The notes under the pieces are model-generated. The model had not been told where the DNA came from and ran no database searches. It was given only the letters and a program-made list of their open reading frames with translations. The position numbers and the translations under genes were made by a program. A DNA stretch of 64,000 nucleotides, from positions 3,162,001 through 3,226,000 of the forward strand of contig JARUPZ010000002.1 in NCBI GenBank assembly GCA_031213475.1. The letters run 5' to 3'. This stretch comes from Nereocystis luetkeana. Lineage: Eukaryota > Sar > Phaeophyceae > Laminariales > Laminariaceae. Position 1 is the first letter of the stretch. Each line of letters opens with the position of its first letter. Of the stretch, positions 43,435-53,847 are shown piece by piece.

Positions 43435-43548
43435 CTACGGCCCCTGACCCCCACCATGGAACGCCTGCTTCACCTTGCTCAGCTTGTCCTCGTTGAACAC
43501 CGAAAATATCAACCCGATGAACCGCTTGTCCATCGACTGATACTGCCC
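43435..43548 (-). CDS. Candidate terminal exon (FNEDKLSKVKQAF)
   Basis: After CGCACACAG the minus frame reads GQYQSMDKRFIGLIFSVFNE then DKLSKVKQAFHGGGQGP and a TAG at 43435, 38 codons. It looks protein-like, with a good acceptor. The GCAAGGTGAAG(C/G)AGGC core recurs twice in the flanking family C repeats (about 43250 and 43280), so this may be a gene fragment captured in a repeat rather than a live exon. Confidence 0.3.
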   Translation of the reverse strand, partial: GQYQSMDKRFIGLIFSVFNEDKLSKVKQAFHGGGQGP

Positions 43549-43591
43549 CTGTGTGCGAACGTCTGGAACCGAGAAGTGTAGGCGCGAGCAG

Positions 43592-43720
43592 GCAGCATCG
43601 ACGACGATGATTGGCCACCGGTCCGCCCCGCAACGACACAACGCCCCCAAAGGGCGGCGTAAAAGCACAGCATCGACGACGATGATTGGTCAAACGGTCA
43701 GCCCCGTAATGACACAGACA
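43592..43720. repeat. Direct repeat, two units of about 79 bp spacing
   Basis: GCATCGACGACGATGATTGG followed by (C/T)CA..CGGTC(C/A)GCCCCG(C/T)AA(C/T)GACAC occurs twice. Confidence 0.8.
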
Positions 43721-43918
43721 GCGGCAGGGAACGGTGCGGCACGGGGTGCAACGAAACACAACAAAAAACACGCTGATAGGCGAGAAACCCAAGCTGGCGA
43801 AACACAGAAAACGCGGGTAAGCGGTAGACAAAAGAAAACTCTCTTACTCGTACGACGCCTGCGGCAACAACCTGTAAGCGGCTGGCGTTGCAAGAAAGCC
43901 CGCCGAAGGAATATTTTT

Positions 43919-44118
43919 CAGGGTGATCCACAGGTCGGGTCAAAACTCGCGGGTCGGGTCGGGTCGGGTCGGGTCGGGTCGGGTCACCTAGCCCGACCCG
44001 ACTCGACGCGTGAGATTTTGAAGACTTCCTGACCCGATCCAATCCGACCCGACCCATGATATTTCCAAGACATCCTGATCCGACCGGTAGGTGGGGTCGT
44101 GACCCGTCGACAGTCCTG
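43919..44118. mobile_element. Family G hAT-like MITE with 8-bp TSD
   Basis: Ends CAGGGTGATCCACAGG and CCCGTCGACAGTCCTG, interior of GGGTCGGGTC / CGACCCGACC units. ATATTTTT flanks it on both sides (43911-43918, 44119-44126): an 8-bp target duplication as made by hAT transposases. Related to 4290-4468. Confidence 0.85.
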
Positions 44119-44574
44119 ATATTTTTCAGGCCATCCAGTCAGCTGATCACGGTTGTTCACACACCTTGCGTGTATATAGATATTTCCATGGATCGTACAC
44201 GGCTGTCACGCGGGCGTTCAGAAGAGACAAAAACAGTAAAAACTACAACAACAACAACAACAACGACGACGACCACCACCACCTCCACTGCACCGGGAAT
44301 AAGAACTTCGCTGGTTGACCCCCATGGGCATGCTACTACTGCTGTATATCGGCGTACAGCAGTACTATATAAATCTGTGCCATACAGTACCGCGTGGCGC
44401 CACGCCCCGCGCAGCCATCAAAAACCGTATAAATGATATCTTGTCCTCCGGTGCACGCCGACTATTTTGTGGGCCTATTTATGCACGACTTACTTTTTAA
44501 TCATCGACGCTCAGGGGAGGGGATGGTCGGCGACCGTTACCCCCCCCTGCATCTATATACCACATTTTTCTCCA

Positions 44575-44830
44575 TAAGTGACAAGAAAAAAATCACAACC
44601 AAAAAAATCACAACAAAAGGTAACGAAACTATCACCAAAAAAAATAATATGTAAAACAAGAAGGGAAAAGTGGGAAAAAAAGGAAGTAAATGAGCAATAA
44701 AACAAAAAGAAAAAGAAAACAAACAACGAAGGAAGAAAAAAAGCCACCATAAAGGCCCAGATAAACAGATCTTAGCAAAACCGTACCGGAAAAACAAAAA
44801 AAACGAACTAAAAATGCAACCGAAAAAACA
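44575..44830. repeat. A-rich low-complexity tract
   Basis: AAAAACA-type sequence with no coding signal; it is preceded by an (ACA)n/(ACC)n microsatellite at 44240-44290. Poly-Phe frames on the minus strand are artefacts. Confidence 0.85.
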
Positions 44831-45079
44831 ACAAAGAAGTACTTTATATACCTACGAGTACTCGTACACAAAAAAGCAAAGGAGAGGACTGAACGGATAA
44901 GAGTAGTCTACCAGTACAAGGTTGAAAAAAAACAAAAATGTAGAAGGAATAAAAAAAGACGCACACCAACCTCACCGACGTGAGACGGAAGGACAGTGAT
45001 GTGGGGATGGGAATGATACCAACCCACCACCCGCGTGTCTTGCCCGAGCTGTGCAGACATCCTCTGAGGTGCAAGCAAC

Positions 45080-45225
45080 AGGGAGGGGGGGAGGAGGGGG
45101 GGCGCACGGCGTTCTTTGATAGGGGACCGGGGGGGGGGGGGGGGGGGTTACCCGCTGATGGAGATCGGTTGGCGATAAAATAAATAAGGGAGGGGGGGGG
45201 GGGGGGGGGGGGAAGGGGGGTACTC
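45080..45225. repeat. Cluster of G homopolymers
   Basis: Three G-runs (about 45085-45100, 45129-45147, 45191-45215) within 140 bp, followed by GGTACTCATAGTTGCGAGCC, which resembles the family D/E edges. (ACA)n lies at 45858-45910; no gene seen in 44130-46260. Confidence 0.8.
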
Positions 45226-46269
45226 ATAGTTGCGAGCCTCAGAGTCACTTGCCTACTGAACACCCATCCCTTCGAGACGGAGCACCGTTCCTGTTCCTGA
45301 TAATAATGACACCTAAAACATTGAGGTGTTCATATTTTTTTCCCGTACACGATAACATACAAAAAAAATCGCTCAGGGGGAAGGGAGGGTTCCGTAACCG
45401 GAAATCGGTTAAGCGCTCGGCAGGGAGGAGGGCGGGGGGGATTCTCGCTCACGGAAGTTAAGACACAAGGCGGGGAAAAAAAACGAGCCGAGGAAAACAA
45501 AAGGAAACCCCTCACACTTCGAGAGACGGTAACGGGGGCGAGCGAGGTGACGGCGAGGTGTCATCAGCGGCAGGAAACGCCTCTTCGTTTGCGTACCGTG
45601 TGGAACTCCCGACAAAGCCGTCGCGCTACAGTATACCGTGCCTCTCTGGCCGTAAATATAAGTATCGATTCGTCTTTATATTGGTGTCTAAACGCTCCTT
45701 CTATTTTCGCCCGGAACGGCACCGCTCTGAAAACGTTTTAATCCGAAAAGGTTCACATGCGGTAGACATGTGTGGTGCAACCTGGTACTGGCGCGTGTTG
45801 ATAACTTTGCGGAAGGTATCTTTCCGCACGGGCAAGATTCCTAACCGAAAGCCACCACAACAGTAACAACAACAACGACATCAGCAACGACGACAACAAA
45901 AACAACCATAAGAAGGTGCCCGGCAGAGTTTTTCCTAGCAGCTGGGGATCACCTCAGCTATGCTTGATGCCTCCGCCAGCTGCTTGTAGCCCACTTCTAC
46001 TCGATCCTCTCGCTTGTCGGTCCTGGAAACAGCGATACGGCGCACGACACGAGACGGAGCCAACGAATCACTCGTTCGCAAGCTGTTGTCTACCCGTGTT
46101 CACCCGATAAACATCGCTCGCAAAGCCGTTACGAAGAAAATTACGATTACTACAGTAGGGCTGTGAGGCTGTGAGTTGGTTACCTATACCAGGGCTGTGC
46201 GTTGGCTATAAGGCGCCGACTTAGTAATTAGTCGGTTAGGTATGACAGATGCAATATACTACTGCTGTA

Positions 46270-46422
46270 GGTATTACATATTATTACTATTAATACTACC
46301 AGTACCGCTACTACCTACTACTACCACTGCTTCTACCAATACGTACTGCTACTGTCACTACTACTATTAATACTACTAGTGCTACTACTAGTGCTACTAC
46401 TACTACTACTACTACTACTACA

Positions 46423-46457
<35 letters not shown>

Positions 46458-46477
46458 AACTACTGCAACTACTACTT

Positions 46478-46526
<49 letters not shown>

Positions 46527-46545
46527 CACTACTACGATGCGCGTG
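46270..46545. repeat. (TAC)n microsatellite
   Basis: About 270 bp of imperfect TAC triplets. Poly-Leu, poly-Val and poly-Ser frames are artefacts. Confidence 0.95.
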
Positions 46546-46881
46546 GGCAGCTGTTGATTCATCATGCCTGTCTCCGCCAATCCCACCCCTGCAAAGCTCC
46601 CCCACCCCCCAATCCCTGCCCAAACGAACCGAGGCCTCCCTGGGTGATCAACTGATCAATCAATCACCGTGTGAGAATCATGGCGTGGTCGACCGTGACT
46701 GTCGGGAAGCTGTTGCTGCCGTCCGCCGATTCGTGCCATCTCCCCAGCAAGAGTCCCATCACCTAAGACCGACCGAACGAAAAACAGAACATCGACGGGG
46801 GCGGGCCGCACAGCAGCAGCAGCATGACACACCGAAACCTGACGATATGCAACGGCGTTTGTTTTCGTTTGTTCGTTCATC

Positions 46882-46989
46882 TATTACGGGGGACCATAGT
46901 TAATAGGACCTATGGTATACATAAAAAACTATGTATTTAACCATTTTTACTAAAAAGATTTGGTCCCACTAACTATGGTCCCCCGTAAT
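46882..46989. mobile_element. Family B MITE
   Basis: Full copy, TATTACGGGGGACCATAG to CTATGGTCCCCCGTAATC. An (AAC)-rich tract lies at 47105-47200. Confidence 0.9.
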
Positions 46990-47538
46990 CGTCACGCATG
47001 TCTTGCGGCACACAGCTACGCGCTAGCACAGCAAGCAGGAAAAAACCACAAGCACGAAAACGAGAGCGAGAACGACACAGAACGACAAGAAGGACAGGAA
47101 CAGGACCAACAACAACAACGACAACGACAACAAGAGATAAGAATAAGAGCAGCAACAATACCAGCAGGAACAACAAGCACAACTACCAACAACAAAATTC
47201 GTTTTTTTCACGTCGCGGCAGAGGACGAGGAAAGCAAAAACACCTCCTCTTATTCCTCCTCTCGTCGCCGAGCTCGCTTCCCGGAGACCGTACTACAGTA
47301 CAACCACCTCCCTATCTCGGAGCCATGCCGGCACCTCAAGCCAGTCGGCCCAAGACCCTGCCTCCAGACTCCAGACTACCGCCCAACCAAGAATCCAAAA
47401 AAGCTACACACGTACAAATTGTTTACATACGTTGTCTACCTGTACAGCAGTACGCCTGGTATTATGTACGCATGCACGCACGTGCGTAAAACACGACTAT
47501 CCTTAAACCAAACGTCGTCTGCCGTCAGTGATCAGCTT

Positions 47539-47630
47539 AACCCCTTTAGTACCTCAGTTCCGTTTAGGGAGCACTCCACTTAAATTCCAAGTAATATGCC
47601 CCCACAACGGGACTGCGGTCCTAAAAAGAC
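47539..47630. mobile_element. Family A MITE, degraded right end
   Basis: TTAACCCCTTTAGTACCTC at the left; ACGGGACTGCGGTCCTAAAA at the right with the last bases lost. Confidence 0.7.
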
Positions 47631-47866
47631 TTCAAGACCTCAGCAAATGTTGACAGACCCACCAGGAATAAACAGACCTGGATGGTAAGGACCAGAAGCC
47701 CGACAAACACAAGTGCCATGTCGGAGCGTACTCCTTCTTTCTTTCTTTTTTTCATTTTACGGGTGGGCATGTACTGGCAGGCTCTTGTGTCGTGTGCCCT
47801 GAAACAGACGAACACGAATAAGCAACCTACACATACACGCCTCGAACAGGCCATCGACTCCACCTC

Positions 47867-47997
47867 TTAACCCTTCTAGGGCAAAAAACTTAGATCCAGT
47901 TTTAGAGCAAAAACTGCGGTCCCGTTTTGAGGAAGAAAACACACTAATTCCAAGTGTTTTGTCCCCAAAACGTGACTGCGGTACTCGAAAGGGTTGA
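47867..47997. mobile_element. Family A MITE with internal insertion
   Basis: TTAACCCTTCTAGGG at the left and CTCGAAAGGGTTGAT at the right. About 35 bp extra (near 47880-47915, AAAAACTTAGATCCAGTTTT) sits inside the left arm. Confidence 0.7.
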
Positions 47998-48002
47998 TGA
48001 TT

Positions 48003-48300
48003 TACCACTGGTAAATATGCATCTCTCAGGGGTAGATAGGTAGATATATTCCTGATCTGTATGATTCACGATCTATATGATCTGTATGATCTAGTTGATC
48101 TGTATGATCTAGCTCACGATCCCGGGTGGGAGCCGTATCATCTGGATGATCTAGAACATGTTTACAGGGTTGGATGTATGTACTATGCAGTCCCTGCATG
48201 ACGTACGAACTCACGTCGCCTGGTGCGAGCTACGATGTAATCTGCGTACAATCTAGGGCATACGTACATGTTTTCTGGGATGGATCTGTGCAATACAAAG
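48003..48300. repeat. Family F repeat, copy 4
   Basis: GATCTGTATGATCTAG occurs several times in tandem, then CCCGGGTGGGAGCCGTAT and GGATGGATCTGTG. The tandem part suggests local expansion. Confidence 0.6.
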
Positions 48301-48343
48301 TCGGGACAGCACCACAAAACGGCAGGTGATACTACGGTATAAC

Positions 48344-48905
48344 CTTTTTGTGTCAGACAATCCAGGAAGACATAGCGATCGTTGATATTCGTGTGGTAGT
48401 AAGGTTTCATTGCTCCTTTTTTCACTGCATATCCGCGAGTCTTCACTCTGACAGCACTCCAGACAGCAGGCAGGTGTGTTCTTCTTTCATCTTCACGACT
48501 ACTGTGCGTTTCGTACGGTGCAGGCAGCACTTCAGACAGCATCCGCCGTAGTCAGCAGCCACGAGTTGGTTAGTGGTGGGAACGGGGGTACTCTTCTATA
48601 TTATAGTTGAGAGGATATACCCGCGGCCATGTTAGTTCAGTTTTGCACACTGGTTTTAGCTCGTGTGCGCTTTGTTCGTCTCTCGTGTATTTTGAGGCAG
48701 CCGAATTTTCGATATTTTTTTTGTTTTTCGGATCTTCCTATTACGGGGGACCATAGTTAATAGGACCTATGGTACACATAAAAACCTATATATTTCATCA
48801 TTTTTAATAACAATATTTTGTCCTATTAACTCTGGTCCCCCGTAATAGGGCTCCAGCACCTTTTGTGTGACCACGGACTCCTTCGTCAGAGAGTTAATGT
48901 GAGAA
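48344..48905. repeat. Duplicated segment, copy with MITE
   Basis: About 450 bp (not counting the MITE) match 60037-60489 closely, starting CTTTTTGTGTCAGACA and ending CGTCAGAGAGTTA. Small open frames on both strands differ at several residues between copies and show no sign of constraint. An (ACA)n run follows only here (48905-48932). Confidence 0.9.
48741..48845. mobile_element. Family B MITE with known empty site
   Basis: It sits between TA at 48739-48740 and TA at 48846-48847. The sister locus at 60431-60432 has CTTCCTAGGGCTCC without the element, so the target was TA and the element is 105 bp. Confidence 0.95.
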
Positions 48906-49016
48906 CAACAACAACAACAACAACAACAACTACGGTATACCAGGTATAAAAGACGGCAGGAGAAGTGCCATCATTTTTTTCGGGCGTTCCTCACCCGAAG
49001 AGCTCCACACCTCGCC

Positions 49017-49114
49017 TTAACCCCTTTAGAACCGCAGTCCCGTTTTGGGGACAAACTACTTAAAATTTAAGGGGTTTGTCCCCACATATGGGACTGCGGT
49101 TCTAAAGGAGTTAA
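49017..49114. mobile_element. Family A MITE
   Basis: TTAACCCCTTTAGAACCGC to GCGGTTCTAAAGGAGTTAA, near-perfect palindrome. Confidence 0.85.
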
Positions 49115-49372
49115 AACTGATTTTAGATTTTAGAGGGAAATAAAAGTCATTTTTACCCGAATGGAAAATATCATGATGGCCTCCGTGGGCGTACAACATA
49201 CTGATAACGACAACGAAAAAAAAAATGGTATTTTTTTTTCCGACGATTTTTGGTTAAGGAGCTCCCGTCATTCAGAAAATGTTTTAGCCAAAAAAAAGCA
49301 AGCCTCTATCGCAGCACGCGTCAGGCTTAAGGTTTACAAGGTCTAGACGGTCGAGATCGTACTCTAACTTAC

Positions 49373-49481
49373 TATTACGGGGCACCATAGTTAATAGGAC
49401 CTATGGTATACATAAAAACCTATATATTTCACCATTTTTAGTAACAATATTTGGTCCTATTAACTATGGTCCCCCGTAATA
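49373..49481. mobile_element. Family B MITE
   Basis: Full copy, TATTACGGGGCACCATAG to CTATGGTCCCCCGTAATA. Confidence 0.9.
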
Positions 49482-49744
49482 AAGTTAAAAGACAACCGCT
49501 GTGAGATCGAGGAATTCGAAGAAAGACTCATCTTTGCAAGGTGTGTTGTAATACTTCGATCGCGCGTACGGCGGGTTTTATATGGCCTCATGCAGGGTGT
49601 ACAGTCCGTATATGAGGAAAACAGAATCTGAAGCTGCAGAATTCAAGAAGTGGGTGTCTTAAGGTCAGAAAAAATATAAAAATATATATCCGGAGGTTGC
49701 AAAAAAAAATTTAGCTTGTCACGAGTGAACCCCCCCCCCCCCCG

Positions 49745-50375
49745 GGAGGGTCTATGGTCATACGACTACGGCCATGCATGAAATCGAGTACATCTCTCCT
49801 ATCGAGTACACCCCCCCCCTCAATATACATGGGTTGGGTTGGCGTCGGTTGGCAACGACACTGTAAAACATGCCGCTCACTGCTTACATTAGACAACCAG
49901 AGCACCGTTTTTTTTTTTCCTTCTTCTTTTTTTTTTCGGCGGTTGGTCACAGCTGGTTGTCGACTTAGATCATTTGTGCGAGGCGAGCAACCTTTACTCC
50001 GCACAAGTGGGAATGATCGTATCACGTAGTGTTCAAGGTAAGGCACCCAAGAGGCAGTTGTATAGCACTCCCATTGCTGTCTCTGGAAGTGGCTACACCG
50101 GGAACTGAATTAACTCGTTGAAGCCATCATCCATATGCAAGTCCGCCTCACAAGCGGTTTTCGGTAGGATGTAGCTCACCCTTCATGCGACTCGCCGGAC
50201 TCCTCACGGCGCTTCGCGCTTGGTGCAAGCAATGTCTGCCTGGTCGGTGAAAACCCGGCATGCTCCGTCCCGGCATTGTAGGGATGCGAGGGTCTATGGT
50301 CACACGACTACGGCCATGCATGAGATCGAGTACATCTCTCGTATCGAGTACATCCCCCCCCCCCCATTTTTTTCC
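49745..50375 (-). mobile_element. Family D repeat, full copy plus second head
   Basis: On the minus strand a full copy runs from about 50375 to 49825 and ends beside a G-run, after which a second D head (TGTACTCGATAGGAGAGATG) starts and is cut at about 49745 by a C-run. Matches 9005-9540 along its length. A head-to-tail pair or a terminal direct repeat are both possible. Confidence 0.65.
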
Positions 50376-50489
50376 TACATGTATCAACAGAACGGGAGGT
50401 TAGGATCTGGCTGATTTATATCGTAATATGTCCGACGTGCGAATGTACAGCAGTATACTGATATCAACATAGTGGCAGCAGCACGGCAC

Positions 50490-50706
50490 TATTACGGGGG
50501 AACATAGTTAATAGGACCAAATATTGTTGGTAGAAATGGTTAAATGTTTAGGTTTTTATGTATACCACAGGTCCTATTAACTATAGCCCCCCGTAATATT
50601 ACGGGGGACCATAGTTAACAGGACCTATGGTACACATAAAAACCTATATGTTTAACCATTTTTACTAACAATATTTGGTCCTGCTAACTATGGCCCCCCG
50701 CAAATA
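50490..50706. mobile_element. Two family B MITEs abutting
   Basis: A reverse-orientation copy (50490-50598) and a forward copy (about 50595-50706) share a single TA: CCCCGTAATATTACGGGG. The second inserted at the TA end of the first, or vice versa. Confidence 0.9.
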
Positions 50707-51006
50707 GTAGTGCCTACAGTATATATAAACAGTTAGTTGTGGTGACCTTCTCCATTGTGCGAACCGTCTGTCGTAGTTAAAATCGTTTTTTTTTTTCTCG
50801 AAACCTGCGTATTGATATGCAGTACCCCAACCTATTGACAGACCAACAGGCATATTCAACAGGCTATTGTCCAGCGTGTGGTATGACGCTACATCCAGCA
50901 CACACACGTTCGCTGCTGCTTGTGCACACACTCCCGGGAGCCCCCTACGACGTTACATACTCTGCACTTGGTGTGACTCTGCTGCGATTCTTGCTGCAAT
51001 CATAAG

Positions 51007-51007
<1 letters not shown>

Positions 51008-51043
<36 letters not shown>
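51008..51043. repeat. (TA)n microsatellite
   Basis: About 17 TA units. No gene seen from 50710 to 51340. Confidence 0.95.
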
Positions 51044-51044
<1 letters not shown>

Positions 51045-51347
51045 TGCTACACTACGTTCGTAGTATTACCTACTTCTACTGTAGTCAAAGTTTTACATGC
51101 AGATGTTGATGCTGGCATTAACGCTGTATCACATTGAAGTATAACATTAATATTAAACACGTTTCCGTCATAGAAACGCAGAGAAATGGGAACAAAAAAA
51201 ACAGCCCGCCTTTGCGGTGGCGTACATACACAGCAGTAGCAGGAGAGCTGCGACACTGTTGACACCATCCCGCTTGATAAAACTACTACTAGGTGTAGTA
51301 ATTACAACCCCGCGTCGTCTTCATATTGATGTATAAACGGCCCTTTC

Positions 51348-51450
51348 ACCCTTTTAGGACCGCAGTCTCGTTTAGGGAACAATTGAGGACAAACTACTTG
51401 GAATTTGACTGGTGTCCCCAAAACGGGACTGGAGTTCTAAAAGGGTTAAT
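51348..51450. mobile_element. Family A MITE
   Basis: CACCCTTTTAGGACCGCAG to GGAGTTCTAAAAGGGTTAA, with a small internal duplication in the left arm. Confidence 0.8.
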
Positions 51451-51609
51451 TTCCGACGGATTGGTAAAAATACTACCTGGTACCTGGTATATAATATTAC
51501 CCCCGCTAGGACCGCACTCCGGTGTCGGGGACATTTCGGGGAAAATCACTCGGAATTAGAGTTAAATACATTTTTCTGCGCAGTGCAGCAGCAAAAGGGT
51601 TGGCCCTTT

Positions 51610-51897
51610 TATTCCGGGGGGCCATAGTAAATAGGACCTACGGTGCACACAAAACCCTATATATTTCGCTATTTTTACTAACAATATTTGGTCCTGTTTA
51701 ATCTGGTCCCCCGCAAATAGCGGAAACTGCAGTCAGTCCCGTTTTGGGGGAAAACTACTTAGACTTTGAGTGGTCTGGTCCTGTTTAATCTGGTCCCCCG
51801 CAAATAGCGGAAACTGCAGTCAGTCCCGTTTTGGGGGAAAACTACTCAGACTTTGAGTGGTCTGTCCTCAGAACGGGACTGCGGCCCTGAATGAGTT
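51610..51897. mobile_element. Family B and A mosaic with 87-bp tandem duplication
   Basis: A B copy (51610-51720) is fused to an A copy that lacks its left end. The junction segment, GGTCCTGTTTAATCTGG through TTTGAGTGGTCT, is present twice (51690-51776 and 51777-51863) with about one difference. Confidence 0.85.
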
Positions 51898-52421
51898 CCC
51901 GCACCTCCAGGTATAATACGTGTAGCGTGTCAATTGAAGCCGCCCCCCCCGTTGCAACAGCGGAACAAGCCGCCACTATCTGTATACCTCGGGGCGCGGG
52001 GGCATGTTGACGCGACCCGATGCCGAGAGGAATCGGGTGCGGTGGGGATAGAGGAGTTGGGGGACTTGAACAGGGAGAGACGAAAACAAAAAATAAAAGA
52101 GCATGCATTGCATGCAGCATCTATGAACCAAACGTGGCAATCCGGTGCTGCTGGCGTAAAAACCGGTCCATTCAATACGGCAATGACTGCTGTGTGCGAC
52201 ACGCACGCCGAATGGTATCTCTGCTGTCTATACTACACATTAATAACAGTAGTAGTTTTGTATTGGCATACTTCGTGGGCCTGGTATTAATAGCATACAC
52301 ACAAATAGACGTCCCTGATTGGTTATAACAAGACCTCGCCTCCGTTCTCTTTTTCTTTTTTCTTTATCGGTCTCTGTGCGTTGCTCGCACAAGGGATTCA
52401 CACGTAAGTACACGTCATCAA

Positions 52422-52513
52422 TTCTTCTAGTACCGCAGTCCTGTTTTGGGGACAAACTACTTAGAATTTGTGTGGTTTGCCCCCAAAATGGGACTGCGGT
52501 CCTAAAAAGGTTA
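52422..52513. mobile_element. Family A MITE
   Basis: TCTTCTAGTACCGCAGTCC to GCGGTCCTAAAAAGGTTAA. Beyond it, TACCAGGTACCAGGTA lies at 52535-52550. No gene recognised in 51900-53000. Confidence 0.8.
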
Positions 52514-53550
52514 ATAGCGTGCTACAGCAGCAGTACCAGGTACCAGGTATACCTTAACAGTAACATTTGTAACATGTATGTGTGTGATTGCATGATACGT
52601 CCGGGCGCGCGCGTTTGGACTTCGAAAAAAAAACAACTAAAAACCCTCAGTACAGCAGTATTTGCGTATAAATATGGTATAATATGGTATCCCAGGGGAT
52701 ACTTCACCACTTGGTCACCCTTATAATAGGCCCTAGTGGAGTCAGTGGTATGATATTCTCCGAGTGTCATAGGCGGTGCAAACAACGTACAGCCTAGCCG
52801 CATAAGAATAACGAAACCCCACAATATGGCAGATATCAAGGCTCGAAACTGACCTTCGACCTTTGAGTAGCGCTTACTCGAGTTCGAACAACGGTACGTA
52901 GTGCCCATCAGAAAAACATGCGCAACTATACCCTCGTACGTGCATACGGGCATGGCTGAGCTGTACTAGAAACTGGGAACCAACCGGACGCCGGACGACA
53001 AAAGCTAAAAGATCGTGATATCGATATATCGTACCAGTGGTGCGCTGCAGCACCAACGGACTAAAAAAAAACGTGTTATACACCCACCCACCCACCCACC
53101 AACCCAGACCCACCACCGACGACTCGACCTATTATGTGCAGCTGCATCCTGCACGAAACACTGCAGGATGTGGCTCTTACCGGTCAAGGCGGGTCTTTCG
53201 GCCGCCCGGCGTTTTCTCGGAAAAAAACGCCACCAAAAAACGCGGCGGAGCCGCGTGATTGCCCCTGCCGACCTCGAGCCCCTCCAAGGGAAGGGGTCAG
53301 GGTTAGGGTTATGTGAAGGTGTTACCTACTGAGCTATAGGGCTAAAAGATCGATCGATTACCCAGCCCAAGGTAATCCTTGTAACACTCTCCCCATCTCT
53401 GAACGGCGGGATCTTTGGGGCGTCGGAAACCGTCTACGTCCGTACGCTGGCTTGTACGCTGGCTTACCCGCTTCGTTTTCATTACCTGGGGATCCAGGGA
53501 GATGTGTGTGTTTTAGGTGTGCACGCGCAAGCGTTTCTGCAAAAGAAACG

Positions 53551-53624
53551 TTCGAAGTGAGGATCGAACCCGTGACCTGGACGACGTCGACATGTGAAGG
53601 TGTTACCTACTGAGCTATAGGGGT
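53551..53624 (-). repeat. tRNA-like SINE head, minus copy
   Basis: Reads CCCCTATAGCTCAGTAGG (box A type) and GGTCACGGGTTCGATCC (box B type) about 40 bp apart, as in tRNA-derived SINEs. Acceptor-stem pairing is absent, so this is not a working tRNA. Outside copy start only: 53310-53342. Confidence 0.6.
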
Positions 53625-53767
53625 GAAAGATCGATCGATTACCCAGCCCAAGGTAATCCTTATCCCTTATAACACTCTCCCCCTCTCTGAACGGCGGGGT
53701 CTTTGGGGCGTCGGAACCGTATACCAGGTAAGGATTACCCTGGGCTGGGTAATCGATCGGTCTTTCA

Positions 53768-53847
53768 CCCCTATAGCTCAGTACCTGGTAGGTAACACCT
53801 TCACATTTGACGTCGTCCAGGTCACGGGTTCGATCCTCACTTCGAAC
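53768..53847 (+). repeat. tRNA-like SINE head, plus copy
   Basis: Same boxes as 53551-53624, but box A is interrupted: GCTCAGTACCTGGTAGGTAAC in place of GCTCAGTAGGTAAC. A partial third copy starts at 54045. Confidence 0.6.

Noticed and set aside
46311-46903. Poly-Leu, poly-Val and poly-Ser frames up to 174 codons
   Set aside because: Translations of the (TAC)n microsatellite, partly running into a family B MITE.
48183-48542. 119-codon minus frame conserved at 60021-60236
   Set aside because: Conservation is explained by segmental duplication; differences between the copies mostly change residues, and no family is recognised.
53551-53847. Functional tRNA genes
   Set aside because: Boxes A and B are present, but the acceptor stems do not pair, and copies lie in a repeat; called SINE-like instead.
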